A stretch of DNA of 64,000 nt from Aristolochia californica (Eukaryota > Streptophyta > Magnoliopsida > Piperales > Aristolochiaceae), in NCBI GenBank assembly GCA_029961685.1, contig JARWKL010000005.1:20550164-20614163 (forward strand). Direction: 5' to 3'. How positions within the stretch are numbered: the first letter of the stretch is position 1; the number at the start of each line of letters is the position of its first letter. The notes under the pieces were generated by a model, which saw only the letters and a list, made by a program, of their open reading frames with translations, searched no databases and had not been told where the DNA came from. Shown here piece after piece: positions 28,801 through 43,412 of this stretch. Position numbers and translations under genes: made by a program.

Positions 28801-31800
28801 ATCTTTGGAATTATCTCTCTCTACATTTGTGCATTGTGCATTTCAATTTTAGATGTATATTTTTTTCTTAAATCATAATGTTAAGTTTTTGCTCTCCCTT
28901 CATCCCGTAAACAAAAAATGTAAATAGATCGCAACAAAATGAAAATTTTAGAGTTGATGTACGGAAAAATTTTAAAACAATAATAAAAGTAAGTAAAGAA
29001 AATGTATTCACAAATGAATACAAAACTTTTGTTATCCATGTTTGGGAAATTCCACTTGTTCAACCCTAAGAGATTTCTTGTACTCATGTTTTAAAACTGG
29101 ATATGCGTATTTGAAACATATTAAATATGAAAAGGACCTATGGATCCAAACCTTTACAAGAAAATAACAAACGCTCATTCTATTCTCAAGTGCACGTGTG
29201 GGGCGATATTTACCCCAGTCAAACAAACCATTATTTTGCCCATTTACAAATCGCAGACCTAACAATCATAGATGATTGTAAAGTGATTTATAATGTGTAA
29301 CAGGCAATATTTTTTTAATTGGAAGTCAACACTCAGGTAAAAATCCCTCGCTTCCCACTTTTCCCGAAAATTGCAGAACCTAATATATAAAAAAAAAAGG
29401 AGTTTACAATCCCTAAAAATTACAGACACCCTTGGGAATTATCTTTCTCTACATTTATTTCCATTTTATTTGTATACTTTTTCATAAATCAAAACTTTGA
29501 GTTTTCTCTTTCCCTTCATCCGATAAAAAAAAGACAAATAGATCACAACAAAATGAAAATTTTAGAGTTTAAATATGGAAAAATTTAAAACAATAGCAAA
29601 TGTAAGAAAAGAAAATTAATTCAGACACCACAAATGAACAAAAAAAAATTTTAATCCAAGTTTGGGAAATTCCGCTAGTTCAACCCTAATAGCTTGGAAT
29701 TTTATAAGATAGAGATTTCTTCTACAGATGTTTTAAAAAAGGATATGCATGCTTGAAACATGTTAAAGATGCAAATGACCAATGAATTCAAACCTTTTAA
29801 AGAGAATAACAAAAGCTCATCAAACTCTAAAATGAACATGCGGTGGGATATTCACCCAAGTCAAACAAGCCATTACTTTGCCCATTTACAAAAAGAGATT
29901 TGTCATGCGTAACGAGCTATATTTTTGTAAGAAATGACTTATGGATTGGGAGTCAACACTCAATTAAAAATCCCCCACCTCACTTTTCCCGACGATTGCA
30001 AAAACCTATTATATAAAAACTAAAAGGAGTTTACAATCCCTAATAATTAAAAACACTCTTTGGAATTATTTCTCTTTACATTTGTGCATTGTGCACTTCC
30101 AATTTAGAAGATAACTTTTTTCTTAATCAAAATTTTGAGTTTTCACTCTCCCTTTATCCCGTAAACAAAAAAGGAAAACAGATCAAAACAAAATGAAAAT
30201 TTTAAAGTTTATGTATGCAATAAATTTAAAATAATAAAAAATGTAAGTACAGAAAATTTATTCATGCACCACAAATGTACACAAAATTTTTGTTATCCAA
30301 GTTTTGGAAATTCCACTAGTTTAACCCTAATATCTTGGAATTTTATAAGAAAGAGATTTCTTCTACACATGTTTTAAAAATGGCTATGCAAGCTTGAAAC
30401 ATGTTAAAGATGCAAATGACCTATGGATCCAAACCTATTAAAGAGAATAATAAATGCTCATTAAATTCTCTAGTGAACGTGCGATGGAATATTTACACGG
30501 ATCAAACAAGCCATTATTTTGCCCATTTACAAAAATCTGACCTCACAATCATAGATGATTGTAAAGTGATTTATCATGCATAATGGCTATATTTTTGTAA
30601 GAAATGACTTATGGATTGGGAGCCTACACTCTGTTAAAAACCCCGCCTCCCCCTTTTCTCGACGATTGCAAAATATAGACACTCTTTGGAATTATACCTC
30701 AGTACATTTGTACAATGTGCATTTCCATTTTAGATGTATAATTTTTTCTTAAATAAAAACTTTGAGTTTTCACTCTCCCTTCATCACGTAAACAAAAAAG
30801 GCAAAAAAATATAACAAAATGAAAATTTTAGAATTTAAGTATGGAATAAATTTAAAACAAAAATTAATGTAAGTACAGAAATTTTATTCACACACCACAA
30901 ATGAACACAAAATTTTTGTTATCCAAATATGGGAAATTCCACTAGTTCAACCCTAATAGCTTGGAATTTTATATGAAAGAGATTTCTTCTACACATGTTT
31001 CAAAAATTGATATGCAAGCTTGAAACATGTTAAAGATGCAAATGACCTATGGATCCAAACCTTTGAAAGAGAATCACAAACGCTCATTAAATTTTCAAGT
31101 AAATGTGCGGTAGAATATTTGCCCGAGTCAAACAAGCCATTATTTTGCCCATTTGAAAAAAACTGACCTAACAATCATAGACAATTGTAAAGTGATTTAT
31201 CATGCATAACGGGCTATATTTTTGTAAGAAATGACTTACAGATTGGGAGTCAACACTCAGTTAAAAATCCCCCGCCTCACCCTTTTCCCGATGATTGAAA
31301 AACTTAATATATAAAAACAAAAAAAGAGTTTGAAATCCCTAAAATTACAGCCACTTTTTGGAATTATCTCTCTCTACATTTGTGCATTTCCATTTTAGAT
31401 GTATAGTTTTTTCTTAAATCAAAACTTGTGTTTTCACTTCTTCCCTTTATCTCAAGAACAAAAAAGACAAGCCAAACAGATCACAATTAAAAGAAAATTT
31501 TGGAGTTTAAGTATGTAAAAAATTTAAAACCTAAACAAAATGTAAGTAAAGAAAATTTATTCACACACCACAAATGAACATGAAAGTTTTGATATCCATG
31601 TTTGGGAAATTCCACTAGTTCAACCCTAGTAGCATGGAATTTTATAAGAGAGAGATTTCTAATTGATCCTACACATGTTTTAAATATGGATATGCATGCT
31701 TGAAACATGTTAAAGATGCAAACTATGGATCCAAACATCATTAAATTCTCAAGTGAACGTGCGGTGGGATATTTATCCGAGTCAAACAAGCCATTATTTT

Positions 31801-33686
31801 GTTAGTTTGCAAAAAACTTACCTTACAATCATAGATGCTTTGTAAAGTGATTTATCAGTCAAGCATGTGTAACGGGCTATATTTTTGTAAGAAATGACTT
31901 ACAGATTGGTAGTCAACACTCAGTTAAAAATCCCCCGCCTTCCCCTTTTCCTGATGATTGCGGAACATAATATATAAAAACTAGAAAGAGTTTACAATCC
32001 TTAAAAAGTACAGACACATTTAGAATTATGTCTCTCTACATTTGTGCATTTCCCTTTTAGAACTATACTTTTTCTTAAATTAAAACTTGTGCTTTCACTT
32101 TTTCCCTCTATGCCGTGAACAAAAAGACATGGCAAACAAATAACAACAAATTGAAAATTTTGAAATTTCTGTAAGCAAAAAATTTAAAACAACAACAAAT
32201 GTCAGTAACCAAATTTTATTCACACACCACATATGAACACAAAAGTTTTGATATCCATGTTTGGGAAATTCCACAAGTTCAACCGTAATAGCTTGGAATT
32301 TTATAGGAGAGATATTTCTAATTGACCCTACACATTTTTTAAATGTGGATATGCATGCTTGAAACATGTAAAAGATGCAAATGACCTATGGATCCAAACC
32401 TCATTAAATTCTCAAGTGAACATGCAGTGGGATATTTACTCGAATCAAACAAGCCATTATTTTTCTCTTTTGCAAAAAGAAGACCAAAAATTCATAGATG
32501 ATTTTTAAAGTGATTTATCGGTCAATCAAGCATAACGGGCTATATTTTTCTAAGAAATGACTTACAGATTGCGAGTCAACACTCAGTTAAAAATTCCCCA
32601 TCACCCCCTTTTCCCAACGATTGCAAAATCTTACATATAAAAACTAGAAAGAGTTTACAATCCCTAAAAATTACATACACTTTTTGGAATTATCTCTCTC
32701 CACATTTGTACATTTCCTTTTTAGATATATACTTTTTTCTTAAATCAAAACTTGAGTTTTCACTTTTTCCCTTTATCTCATGAATAAAAAAAAGGCAAAC
32801 AAATCACAACAAAATGAAAATTTTGGAGTTTATGTGTGCAAAAGTTTTAAAACAACAACAAATGTAAGTAACGAAAATTTATTCACACACAACAAATGAA
32901 CATGAAAGTTTAGACATCCAAGTTTCGGAAATTCCACTAGTTCAACACAAATAGCTTGGAATTTTGTATGAGAGATATTTCTAATTGATCCTAAACATGT
33001 TTTAAATAAGGATATGCATGTTTTTAACATGTTAAAGATGCAAATCACCTATGGATCCAAACCTCATTAAATTCTCAAGTGAATGTACAGTGGGATATTT
33101 ACCCGATTCAAACAAGCCTCACTAAAAATTACAGACTTTTTGGAATTCTCTATCTCTACATTTGTGCATTTCCTTTTTAAATGTATTTTTTTCTTAAATT
33201 AAAACATGAGCTTTCACTTTCTCCCTTTATCTCGTGAACAAAAAGACAAGGCAAAAATATCACAACAAAATAGAAATTTATGAGATTATGTATACAAAAA
33301 ACTTAAAATTACAACTAATGTAAGTAAAGAAAATTTATTCACATTCCTCAAATGAACACGAAAGTTTTGATATCCATATTTGGGAAATTCCACTAGTTCA
33401 ACCATAATAGCTTGGAATTTTATAAGAGAGAGATTTCTAATTGATCCTACAAATGTTTTAAATATGGATATACGTGCTTGAAACGTGTTAAAGATGCAAA
33501 TGACCTCTGGATCCAAACGTCAATAAATTATGGTGAATGTTCGATGGAATATTAACCAGAGTCAAACAAGCCATTATTTTTCCCATTAGCATAAACTGAC
33601 CGAACAATCATAGCCGATTTGTAAAGTGATTTATCGGTCAATCTTGCATAACAAGCTATATTTTGTAAGAAATGACTTACGGATTA

Positions 33687-35006
33687 AGAGTCAACACTCA
33701 GTTAAAAATCCTCCGCCTCCCGCTTTTCCCGACGATTGCAAAACCTATTATATAAAACCTAGAAAGTGTTTACAATCCATAAAAATTACAGACACTTTTT
33801 GGAATTATCTCTCTTCATTTGTGCATTTCCATTTTAGATGTATACTTTTTTCTGAAATCAAAAATTGAGTTTTCACTTTTTCCTTTACCTCGTGAACAAA
33901 AAGACAAGGCAAACATATCACAACAAAATAAAAAATTTCGAGTTTATGTATGCAAAAAAATTAAAACTACAACAAATGTAAGTAAAGAAAATTTATTCAC
34001 ACACCACAAATGAACACGAAAATTTTGATATCCAAGTTTGGGAAATTCCACTAGTTCAACCCTAATAGCTTGGAATTTTATAAGAGAGAGATTTCTAATT
34101 GATCCTACAAATGTTTTAAATATAGATATGCGTGCTTGAAACGTGTTAAAGATGCAAATGACCTTTGGATCCAAACCTCATTAAATTATGAAGAGAACGT
34201 TCGGTGGGATATTTCCCAGAGTCAAACAAGCCATAATTTTTCCCATTTACAAAAATTGACATGACAATCATAAATGATTTGTAAAGTGATTCATCAGTCA
34301 ATCTTGCGTAATGGGCTATATTTTGAAAGAAATGACTTAAAAATTGGGAGTCAACACTCAGTTAAAAATCCTCCGCCTCCCGCTTTTCCCGACGATTGCA
34401 AAACCTATTATATAAAACCTAGAAAGTGTTTACAATCCATAAAAATTACAGACACTTTTTGGAATTATCTCTCTTCATTTGTGCATTTCCATTTTAGATG
34501 TATACTTTTTTCTGAAATCAAAAATTGAGTTTTCACTTTTTCCTTTACCTCGTGAACAAAAAGACAAGGCAAACATATCACAACAAAATAAAAAATTTCG
34601 AGTTTATGTATGCAAAAAAATTAAAACTACAACAAATGTAAGTAAAGAAAATTTATTCACACACCACAAATGAACACGAAAATTTTGATATCCTAGTTTG
34701 GGAAATTCCACTAGTTCAACCCTAATAGCTTGGAATTTTATAAGAGAGAGATTTCTAATTGATCCTACAAATGTTTTAAATATAGATATGCGTGCTTGAA
34801 ACGTGTTAAAGATGCAAATGACCTTTGGATCCAAACCTCATTAAATTATGAAGTGAACGTGCGGTGGGATATTTCCCAGAGTCAAACAAGCCATAATTTT
34901 TCCCATTTACAAAAATTGACATGACAATCATAAATGATTTGTAAAGTGATTCATCAGTCAATCTTGCGTAATGGGCTATATTTTGAAAGAAATGACTTAC
35001 AAATTG
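33687..35006. repeat. Near-identical adjacent 660-bp monomers
   Basis: Units 33,687-34,346 and 34,347-35,006 match at every position I compared except four: 34,034/34,694, 34,194/34,854, 34,201/34,861 and 34,340/35,000. The period is exactly 660 bp. Flanking units are clearly more divergent. This is the youngest duplication I can see in the array. Confidence 0.93.
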
Positions 35007-38000
35007 GGAGTCAACACTCAGTTAAAAATTCTCCGCCTCCCCCTTTTCCCGACGATTGCAAAACCTATTATATAAAAACTAGAAAGAGTTTACAATCCTT
35101 AAAAATTACAGAAACTTTTTGGAATTATCTCTCTGTACATTTGTGCATTACCATTTTAGATGTATACTTTTTTCTGAAATAAAAACTTGAGTTTTCACTT
35201 TTCCCTTTACCACGTGAGCAACAAGACAAGGCAAACATATCACAACAAAATGAATATTTTGGAGTTTAAGAATGCAAAAAAATTAAAACAACAACAAATG
35301 CAAATAAAGAAAATTTATTCACACACCACAAATGAACACGAAAGTTTTGATATCCAAGTTTGGGAAATTCCTCTAGTTCAACCCTAATAGCTTGGAATTT
35401 TATAAGGGAGAGATTTCTAATTGATCCTACACATGTTTTAAAAATGGATATGCATGCTTGAAACATGTTAAAAATGCAAATTACCAATGGATCCAAACCT
35501 CAATAAATTCTCAAGTGAACATGCGGTGAGATATTTACCCGAGTCAAACAAACTATTATTTTGCCCGTTAGTAAAAAGCTGACCTAACAATCATAGATGA
35601 TTTGTAAAATGATTTATCAGTCAACCATGCGAAACAGGCTATATTTTTGTAGGAAATGACTTACGGATTGGGAGTTAACATTGTTAAAAATCCCCGGCCT
35701 CCCCCTTTTCCCGACGATTGAAAAACCTAATATATAAAAAGTAGAAAGAGTTTACAATCCCTAAAAATTACAGACACTTTTTGGAATTATCGCTCTCTAC
35801 ATTTGTGCATTTCCATTTTAGATGTATTCTTTTTTCATAAATCAAAACTTGAGTTTTCACCTTTTCCCTATATCTCGTGAACAAAAAGACAAGGCAAATA
35901 GATCACAACAAAATGAAAATTTTGTAGTTTATGTTTGCAAAAAATTTAAAACAACAACAAATATAAGTAAAGAACATTTATTCACACACCAAAAATGAAC
36001 ACGAAAGTTTTTATATCCAAGTTTGGGAAATTCCACTAGTTCAACCCTAATAGCTTGGAGTTTTGTAAGAGAGAGATTTCTAATTGATCCTCCACATGTT
36101 TTAAATATGGATATGCATGCTTGAAACATGTTAAAGATGCAAATGACCTGTGGATCCAAACCACATTAAATTCTCAAGTGGACGTGTGGTTGGATATTTA
36201 CTCGAGTCATACAATCCATTATTTTTCCCGTTTGCAAAAAGCTGACCTAACAACCATAGGTGATTTGTAAAGTGATTTATGGGTCGATCATGCGTAACGG
36301 GCTATATTTTTGTAAGAAATTACTTATGGATTGGGAGTCAACACTTGGTTCAAAATCCCCCACCTCCCCCTTTTGCTGATGATTCCCAAACCTAATATAT
36401 AAAAAGTAGAAAGTGTTTACAATCCCTAAAAATTACAGATAGTTTTTAGAATTATCTCTCTCCACATTTGTGCATTTCCATTTTAGATGTATACTTTTTT
36501 CTTAAATTGATACTTGAGTTTTCACTTTTTCCCTTTATCTCGTGAAAAAAAAACAAGGCAAACAGATCATAACAAAAGGAAAATTTTGGAGTTTATGTTT
36601 GCAAAAACTTTAAAAAAACAAAAATAATTGTAAAGAAAATTTATTCACACACCACAAATGAACACGAAAGTTTTTATATCCAAGTTTAGGAAATTCCACT
36701 ATTTCAACCCTAATAGCTTGGAAATTTATAAGAGAGAGATTTCTAATTGATGCTCCACATGTTTTAAAAATGGATATGCATGCTTGAAACATGTTAAAGA
36801 TGCAAATGACCTCTGGATCCAAACCACATTAAATTCTGAAGTGAAAGTGCGATGGGATATTTACCTGAGTCAAATAAGCCATTATTTTTTATGTTTGTAA
36901 AAAGATGACCTAACAATCATAGATGATTTGCATAGTGATTTATCGGTCAATCATGTATAACGAGCTATATTATTGTAAGAAATGACTTAAGGATTGGGAC
37001 TCAACACTCCGTTAAAAATCCCCCCGCCTCCCCTTTTTCACGACTTTGCAAAACCTAATATATAAAAACTAGAAAGATTTTACAATCCCTAAAAATTACA
37101 GACATTTTTTGGAATTATTTCTCTTTACATTCGTACATTTCCATTTTCGATGTATACTTTTTTCTTAAATCAAAATTTGTGTTTTCACTTTTTTTCTTTA
37201 TCTAGTGAACAAAAAGACAAAGCAAACATATCACAACAAAATGAAAATATTGGAATTTATGTATGCCAAATATTTAAAACAAAAAAAAAGTAAGAAATTA
37301 AAATTTATTCACACACCACAAATGAATACGGAAGTTTTGATATCCAAGTTTGGGAAATTCCACTAGTTCTACCCTAATTGCTTGGAATTTTATAAGAGAG
37401 AGATTTCTAATTGATCCCCTACATGTTTTAAATATGGATATGCATGCTTGAAACATGTTAAATATTCAAATGACCTATGGATCCAAACCTCATTAAATTC
37501 TGAAGTGAACGTGAGGTGGGATATTTACCCGAGTCAAACAACCATTATTTTTGCCCGTTTGCAAAAAGTTGACCTAACAATCATAGATGATTTGTAAAGT
37601 GATTTATGGGTCAATCATACATAACGGGCAATATTTTTGTAAGAAATGACTTACGGATTGGGAGTCTATTCTCAGTTAAAAATCCCTTGCCACCCTTTTC
37701 CCGACGATTGCAATACCTATTATACAAAATCAAGAAAGAGTTTACAATCCCTAAAAATTACTGACACTTTTTGGAATTATCTCTCTTTACATTTGTCCAT
37801 TTCCATTTTAGACGTATACTTTTTTCTTCCATTGAAACTTGAGCTTTCACTTTTGCCATTGATCTCGTGAACAAAAAGACAAGGCAAACAGATCACAACA
37901 AAATGAAAATTTTGGAGTTTATGTATGCAAAAAATTTAAAACAACAACAAATCTAAAAATATAAAATTTATTCACACACCTCAAAAGAACACGAAAGTTT

Positions 38001-41000
38001 TGATATCCAAGTTTGGGAAATTCCACTAGTTCAACCCTAATACCTTTGAAATTTATAAGGGTTTAATTGATCCTACACATGTTTTAATATGGATATGCAT
38101 GCTTGAAACAAGTGAAAGATGCAATTGACCTATGGATCCAAACCTCATTAAATTCTCTATTGAACGTATAGTGGCATATTTATCCATACCTGTTTCCAAA
38201 AAGGTTACCTAACAGTCATAGACGATTGCAAAAGGATTTGTAAAGGGATTTTTCGGTCAATCATGCCTTACGTGCTATATTTTGGTAAGAAATCACTTAC
38301 GGATTGGGAGTCAACACTCAGTTAAAAATCCCGCCTTCCCTTTTTCCCAACGATTGCAAAAACTAGTATATAAAAACTAGAAAGAGTTTACAATCCCTAA
38401 AAATTACACACTTTTTTTGAATTATCTCTCTCTACATTTGAGTATTTCCATTTTAGATGCATACTTTTTTCTTAAATACAACCTTTAGTTTTCACTTTTT
38501 CCCTGTATCTCCTGAACAAAAAGACAAGGCAAACAGAACAAAACGAAATAAAAATTTTGGATTTTATGTATGTAAAAAATTTAAAACAACAATAAATGTA
38601 AGTAAAGAAATTTTTTTCACACATAACAAATCAACACGAAAGTTTTGATATCCAAATTTGGGAAATTCCACTAGTTCTACCCTAATAACTTGGAATTTTA
38701 TAAGAGAGAGATTTCTAATAGATCCTATACATATTTTAAATATGGATATGCATGCCTAAAACATGTTAAAGATGCAAATTACCTATGGATCCAAACCTCA
38801 TTAAATTCTCAAGTGAACGTGCGGTGGGATATTTACCCGAGTCAAAGAAGCCATTATTTTGCCCATTTGCAAAAAGCTGACCTAACAATCATAGATGACT
38901 TGTAAAGTGATTTCTCGGGCAATCATGTGGAACAGGCTATATTTTAGTAAGAAATGACTTATGGATTAGTAGTCAACACTCATTTAAAAATCCCCCGCCT
39001 CCCTCTTTTCTTGACGATTGCATAACCTAATATATAAAAAATAGAAAGAGTTTACAATCCCTAATCATTACAGAGACTTTTTGGAATTATCTCTCTCTAC
39101 ATTTGTGTACTTCCTTTTTAGATGTATACTTTTTTCTTAAATCAAAACTTGTGTTTTGACTTTTTCCCTTTATCTCGTGAACAAAAAGATAAGGCAAACA
39201 AATCACAAAAAAATTAAAATTTTGAAGTTTATGTATGCAAAAAATTTAAAACAACCAAAAATGTCAGTAAAGAAAATTTATTTACACACCACAAATGAAC
39301 ACGAAAGTTTTGATATCCAAGTTTAGGAAATTCCACTAGTTCAACACTAATAGCTTGGAATTTTATTAGAGAGAGATTTCTTATTGATCATACACTTGTT
39401 TTAAATAAGGATATGCAGACTTGAAAAATGTTAAAGATGCAAATGACCTATGGATCTAAACCTCAATAAATTCTCACTTGAACGTGGGGTGGGATATTTA
39501 ACTGAGTCAAACAAGTCATTATTTTGGCCGTTTGCATAAAGGTGACCTGACAACCATAGATGATTTGTAAAGTGATTTATCTGTCAATCATGCGTAACGG
39601 GCTATATTTTTGTATGAAATGACTTACCGATAGGGAGTCAACACTCAGTTAAAAATCCCTTGCCTCCCCCTTTTCCCGACGATTTCAAAACCTAATATAT
39701 AAAAACTAGAAATTGTTTACATTCCCTAAAAATTAAAGACACATTTTGGAATTATCTCTCTCCACATTTGTACATTTCCATTTTTTATGTATACTTTTTT
39801 CTTAAATCAAAACTTGTGTTTTGACTTTTTGCCTTTATCTCGTGAACAAAAAGACAAGGCAAACAAATCGCGACAAAATGAAAATTTTGGAGTTTATGTA
39901 TGCAAAAAATTTAGAACAACTATAAATGTCAGTAAGGAAAATTTATTCACACACCACAAATGAAAACGAAAGTTTTGAAATCAAAGTTTGGGAAATTCCA
40001 TTAGTTGAACCCTAATAGCTTGGTATTTTATAAGGGAGAGATTTCTAATTGATCCTTCACATGTTTTAAATATGGATATGAATGTTTGAAACATGTCAAA
40101 GTTGCAAATGACCTATTGATCCAAACCTCATTAAATTCTCAAGTGAACGTGCGGTGGGATATTTACCCGAGTCAAACAAGCAATTATTTTGCCCGTTTGT
40201 AAAAAGCTGACCTAACAATCATAGATGATTTGTAAAGTGATTTATTTGTCAATCATACGTAACGGACTATATTTTAGTATGGAATGACATACGGATTGGG
40301 TGTCAACACTCAGTTAAAAATCCCCCGGCTCCCCCTTTTCCCTATGATTACAAAACCTAATATTCAAAAATTAGAAAGAGTTTACAATCCCTAAAAATTA
40401 CTGACACTTTTTGGAATTATTTCTATAAACATTTGTACATTTCCATTTTAGATGTTTACTGTTTTCTTAAATCAAAACATGAGTTTTCACTTTTTCCCTT
40501 TATCTCGTGAACAAAAAGACAAGGCCAATATATCACAAAAAAATGAAAATTTTGGAGTTTATGTATGCAAATAATTTAAAACAACAACAAACATAAGTAA
40601 AGAAAATTTATTCACACACCACAAATAAACATGAAAGTTTTTATATTAGATTTTGGGAAATTTCACTAGTTCAACCCAAATAACTTGGAATTTTATAAGA
40701 GATATACATAAATGATCCTACACTTGTTTGAAATTAGGATATGCATGCTTGAAACATGTTAAAGATGCAAATGACTTAGGGATCCAAACCTCATTAAATT
40801 CTCAAGTGAACGTGCGGTGGGATATTTACCCTAGTAAATCAAGACTTTATTTTCGCTCGTTTGTAAAAAGCTTTCCTAATACTCATAGATGATTTGTAAA
40901 GTTATTTATCGGTCAATCATGCATAACAAAATTTATTTTTGTAAGAAATGACTATTGGATTGGGAGTCAAGTCTCAATTAAAAATCCCCCGTCCCCCCTT

Positions 41001-41646
41001 TTCCTGACTATTGCAAAACCTAATATATAAAAATTAGAAAGAGTTTACAATCCCTAAAAATTACAGACACTTATTGGAATTATCTCTCTCTACATATGTG
41101 CATTTCCATTTTAGATGTATACTTTTTTCTTAAATCAAAACTTGAGTTTTCACTTTTACCCTTTATCTTGTGAACAAAAAGACAAGGCAAATAAATCACA
41201 ACAAAAAGAAAATTTTGGAGTTTATGTATGCAAAAAATTTAAAACAACAACCAATCTAAGTAAAGAAAATTTATTCACACACCACAAATGAACACGAAAG
41301 TTTTGATATCCAAGTTTGGGAAATTCCACTAGTTGAACCCTAATAGCTTGGAATTTTATAAGAGAGATTTCTAATTGATCCAACACATGTTTCAAATACG
41401 GATATGCATGCTTGAAACATGTTAAAGATGCAAATGACCAATGGATCCATACCGCATTAAATTCTCAAGTGAACGAGCGGTGGAATATTTACCTAAGTCA
41501 AACGAGCCATTATTTTTCTCGTTTGCAAAAAGCTTACCTAACATTCATAGATGATTTCTGAAGTGATTTATCAGCCAATAATGTGAACTTGCTATATTTT
41601 TGTCGGAAATGACTTACAGATTGGGAGTCAACACTCAGTCGAAAAT

Positions 41647-41660
41647 CCCCCCCCCCCCCC
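41647..41660. repeat. Poly-C run in satellite (14 C)
   Basis: A run of 14 C at the same monomer position as the other poly-C runs, here in a type A unit. Confidence 0.9.
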
Positions 41661-43374
41661 TTCCCCTTTTGACGACGTTGCAAAACCTAATATATAAAAA
41701 CTAGAAAGAGTTTACAATCCCTAAAAATTATAGACACTATTTGGGATTAACTCCCTCTACATGTGTGCATTTCCATTTTAGATGTATACTTTTCTTAAAT
41801 CAAAACTTGTGTTTTCACTTTTTCCCTTTATCTTGTGAACAAAAAGACAAGCCAAACAAATCATAGAAAAATGAAAATTTTGGAGCTTTTGTATGCAAAA
41901 AATTTTAAATAAAAACAAAAGTAATTAAAGAAAATTTATTCACACACCACAAATGAACACGAAAGTTTTGATATCCATGTTTGGGAAATTCCACTAGTTC
42001 AACCCTAATAGCTTGGAATTTTATAACAGAGAGATTTCTAATTGATCCTACACATGTTTTAATTATGGATATGCATGCTTGAAACATGTTAAAGATGCAA
42101 CCTATGGATACAAACCTTATTAAATTCTCAAGACAACGTGCGATGGGATATTTACCTGAGTCAAACAAGCCATTATTTTGCCCATTTGCAAAAAGCTGAC
42201 TTAACAATCATAGATGATTTGTAAAGTGATTTATCAGTCTACAATGCATAACGGGCTATATTTTTGTCAGAAATGACTTACAGATTGGGAGTCAACACTC
42301 AGTTAAAAATCCCCTGCCTCCCCATTTCCTCGACGAATGCAAACGTAATATATAAAAACTAGAAAGAGTTTGCAATCCTTAAAAATTACAGACACTTTTT
42401 GGAATTATCTCTCTCTACATTTCTGCATTTCCATTTTAGATGTATTCTTTTTTCTTAAATCAAAACTTGTGTTTTCACTTTTTCCCTTTATCTCGTGAAC
42501 AAAATGACAAGGCAAATAAATAAAAACAAAATAAAAATTTTTGGTGTTTATGTATGCAAAAAATTTAAAACAACAACAAATGTGAGTCTAGAAATTTTTT
42601 CTAACACCACAAATGAACTCGAAAGTTTTGATATCCAAGTTTGGGAAATTCCACTAGTTCAACCCTAATAGCTTAGAATATTTTAAGAAAGATATTTCTA
42701 ATTGATCCTACACATGTTTTAAATATGGATATGCATGCTTGAAACATGTTAAAGAAGAAAACGACCAATGGATCCAAACCTCATTAAATTCTCAATTGAA
42801 CGTGCGTTGCGATATTTACACGAGTCAAACAAGCCATTATTTTGCCCGTTTGCCAAAAGCTGACCTAATAATCATTAATGATTTTAAAGTGATTTATAAG
42901 TCAATCATGCCTAACGGGTTATATTTTTGTAAGAAATGAATTACGGATTGGGAGTCAATACTCAGTTAAAAATCCCCCGCCTCCCCCATTTACCCCACGA
43001 TTGCAAAACCTAATCTATAAAAATTAGAAAGAGTTTACAATCCCTAAAAATTACAGACACTTTTTGGATTTATCTCTCTCCACATTTGTACATTTCCATT
43101 GCAGATGTATACCTTTTTCTTCAATCAAAACTTGAGTTTTCACTTTTTCCTTTTCTATCGTGAACAAAAAGACAAGGCAAACACATCACAACAAAATAAA
43201 AAATTTGGAGTTTATGTTTTCAACAAATTAAAAACAACAATAAATGTAAGAAAAGAAAATTTATTCACACAACACAAATTAACACGAAAGTTTTGATATC
43301 CAAGTATAGGAAATTCCACTAGTTCAGCCCTAATTGCTTGGAATTTTATAAGAGAGATTTCTAATATATCCCAC

Positions 43375-43412
43375 ACATGTTTTAAATATGGATATGCATG
43401 CTTGAAACATGT
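43375..43412. repeat. Conserved dyad in the satellite monomer (example)
   Basis: ACATGTTT (43,375-43,382) and AAACATGT (43,405-43,412) form a perfect 8-bp inverted repeat around a 22-bp centre that contains ATATGCAT and GCATGC. The arrangement is present in most type A and type B monomers, even where flanking bases differ. It could be a protein-binding dyad or a small hairpin; the function is unknown. Confidence 0.7.

Larger units (their letters stand above)
5695..31215. repeat. Satellite array, type B monomers (central block)
   Basis: About 25.5 kb of tandem units, mostly about 650-676 bp, or roughly 38 copies. Type B differs from type A by CTAAAAGGAGTTTAC, the doubled TTTGTGCATTGTGCATTTCC, CGCTCTCCCTTCATCCCGTAAAC, GAAAGGGATTTCTTCTACACATG, an insert CTTTTAAAGAGAATAACAAACGCT before CATTAAATTCTC, and loss of CGGTCAA before CATGCGTAACGG. 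Many units contain an open frame of about 60 codons beginning at ATGTTAAAGATGCAAATGACC. The opposite strand is often open over the same bases, so I read this as a by-product of AT-rich conserved DNA. No gene is supported here. The change back to type A is near 31,180-31,320. Confidence 0.93.

Noticed and set aside
31487..31789. Minus-strand 100-codon open frame in the satellite
   Set aside because: Homologous units have stops in the same frame and no protein family is recognised; it is a chance opening in AT-rich repeat DNA.
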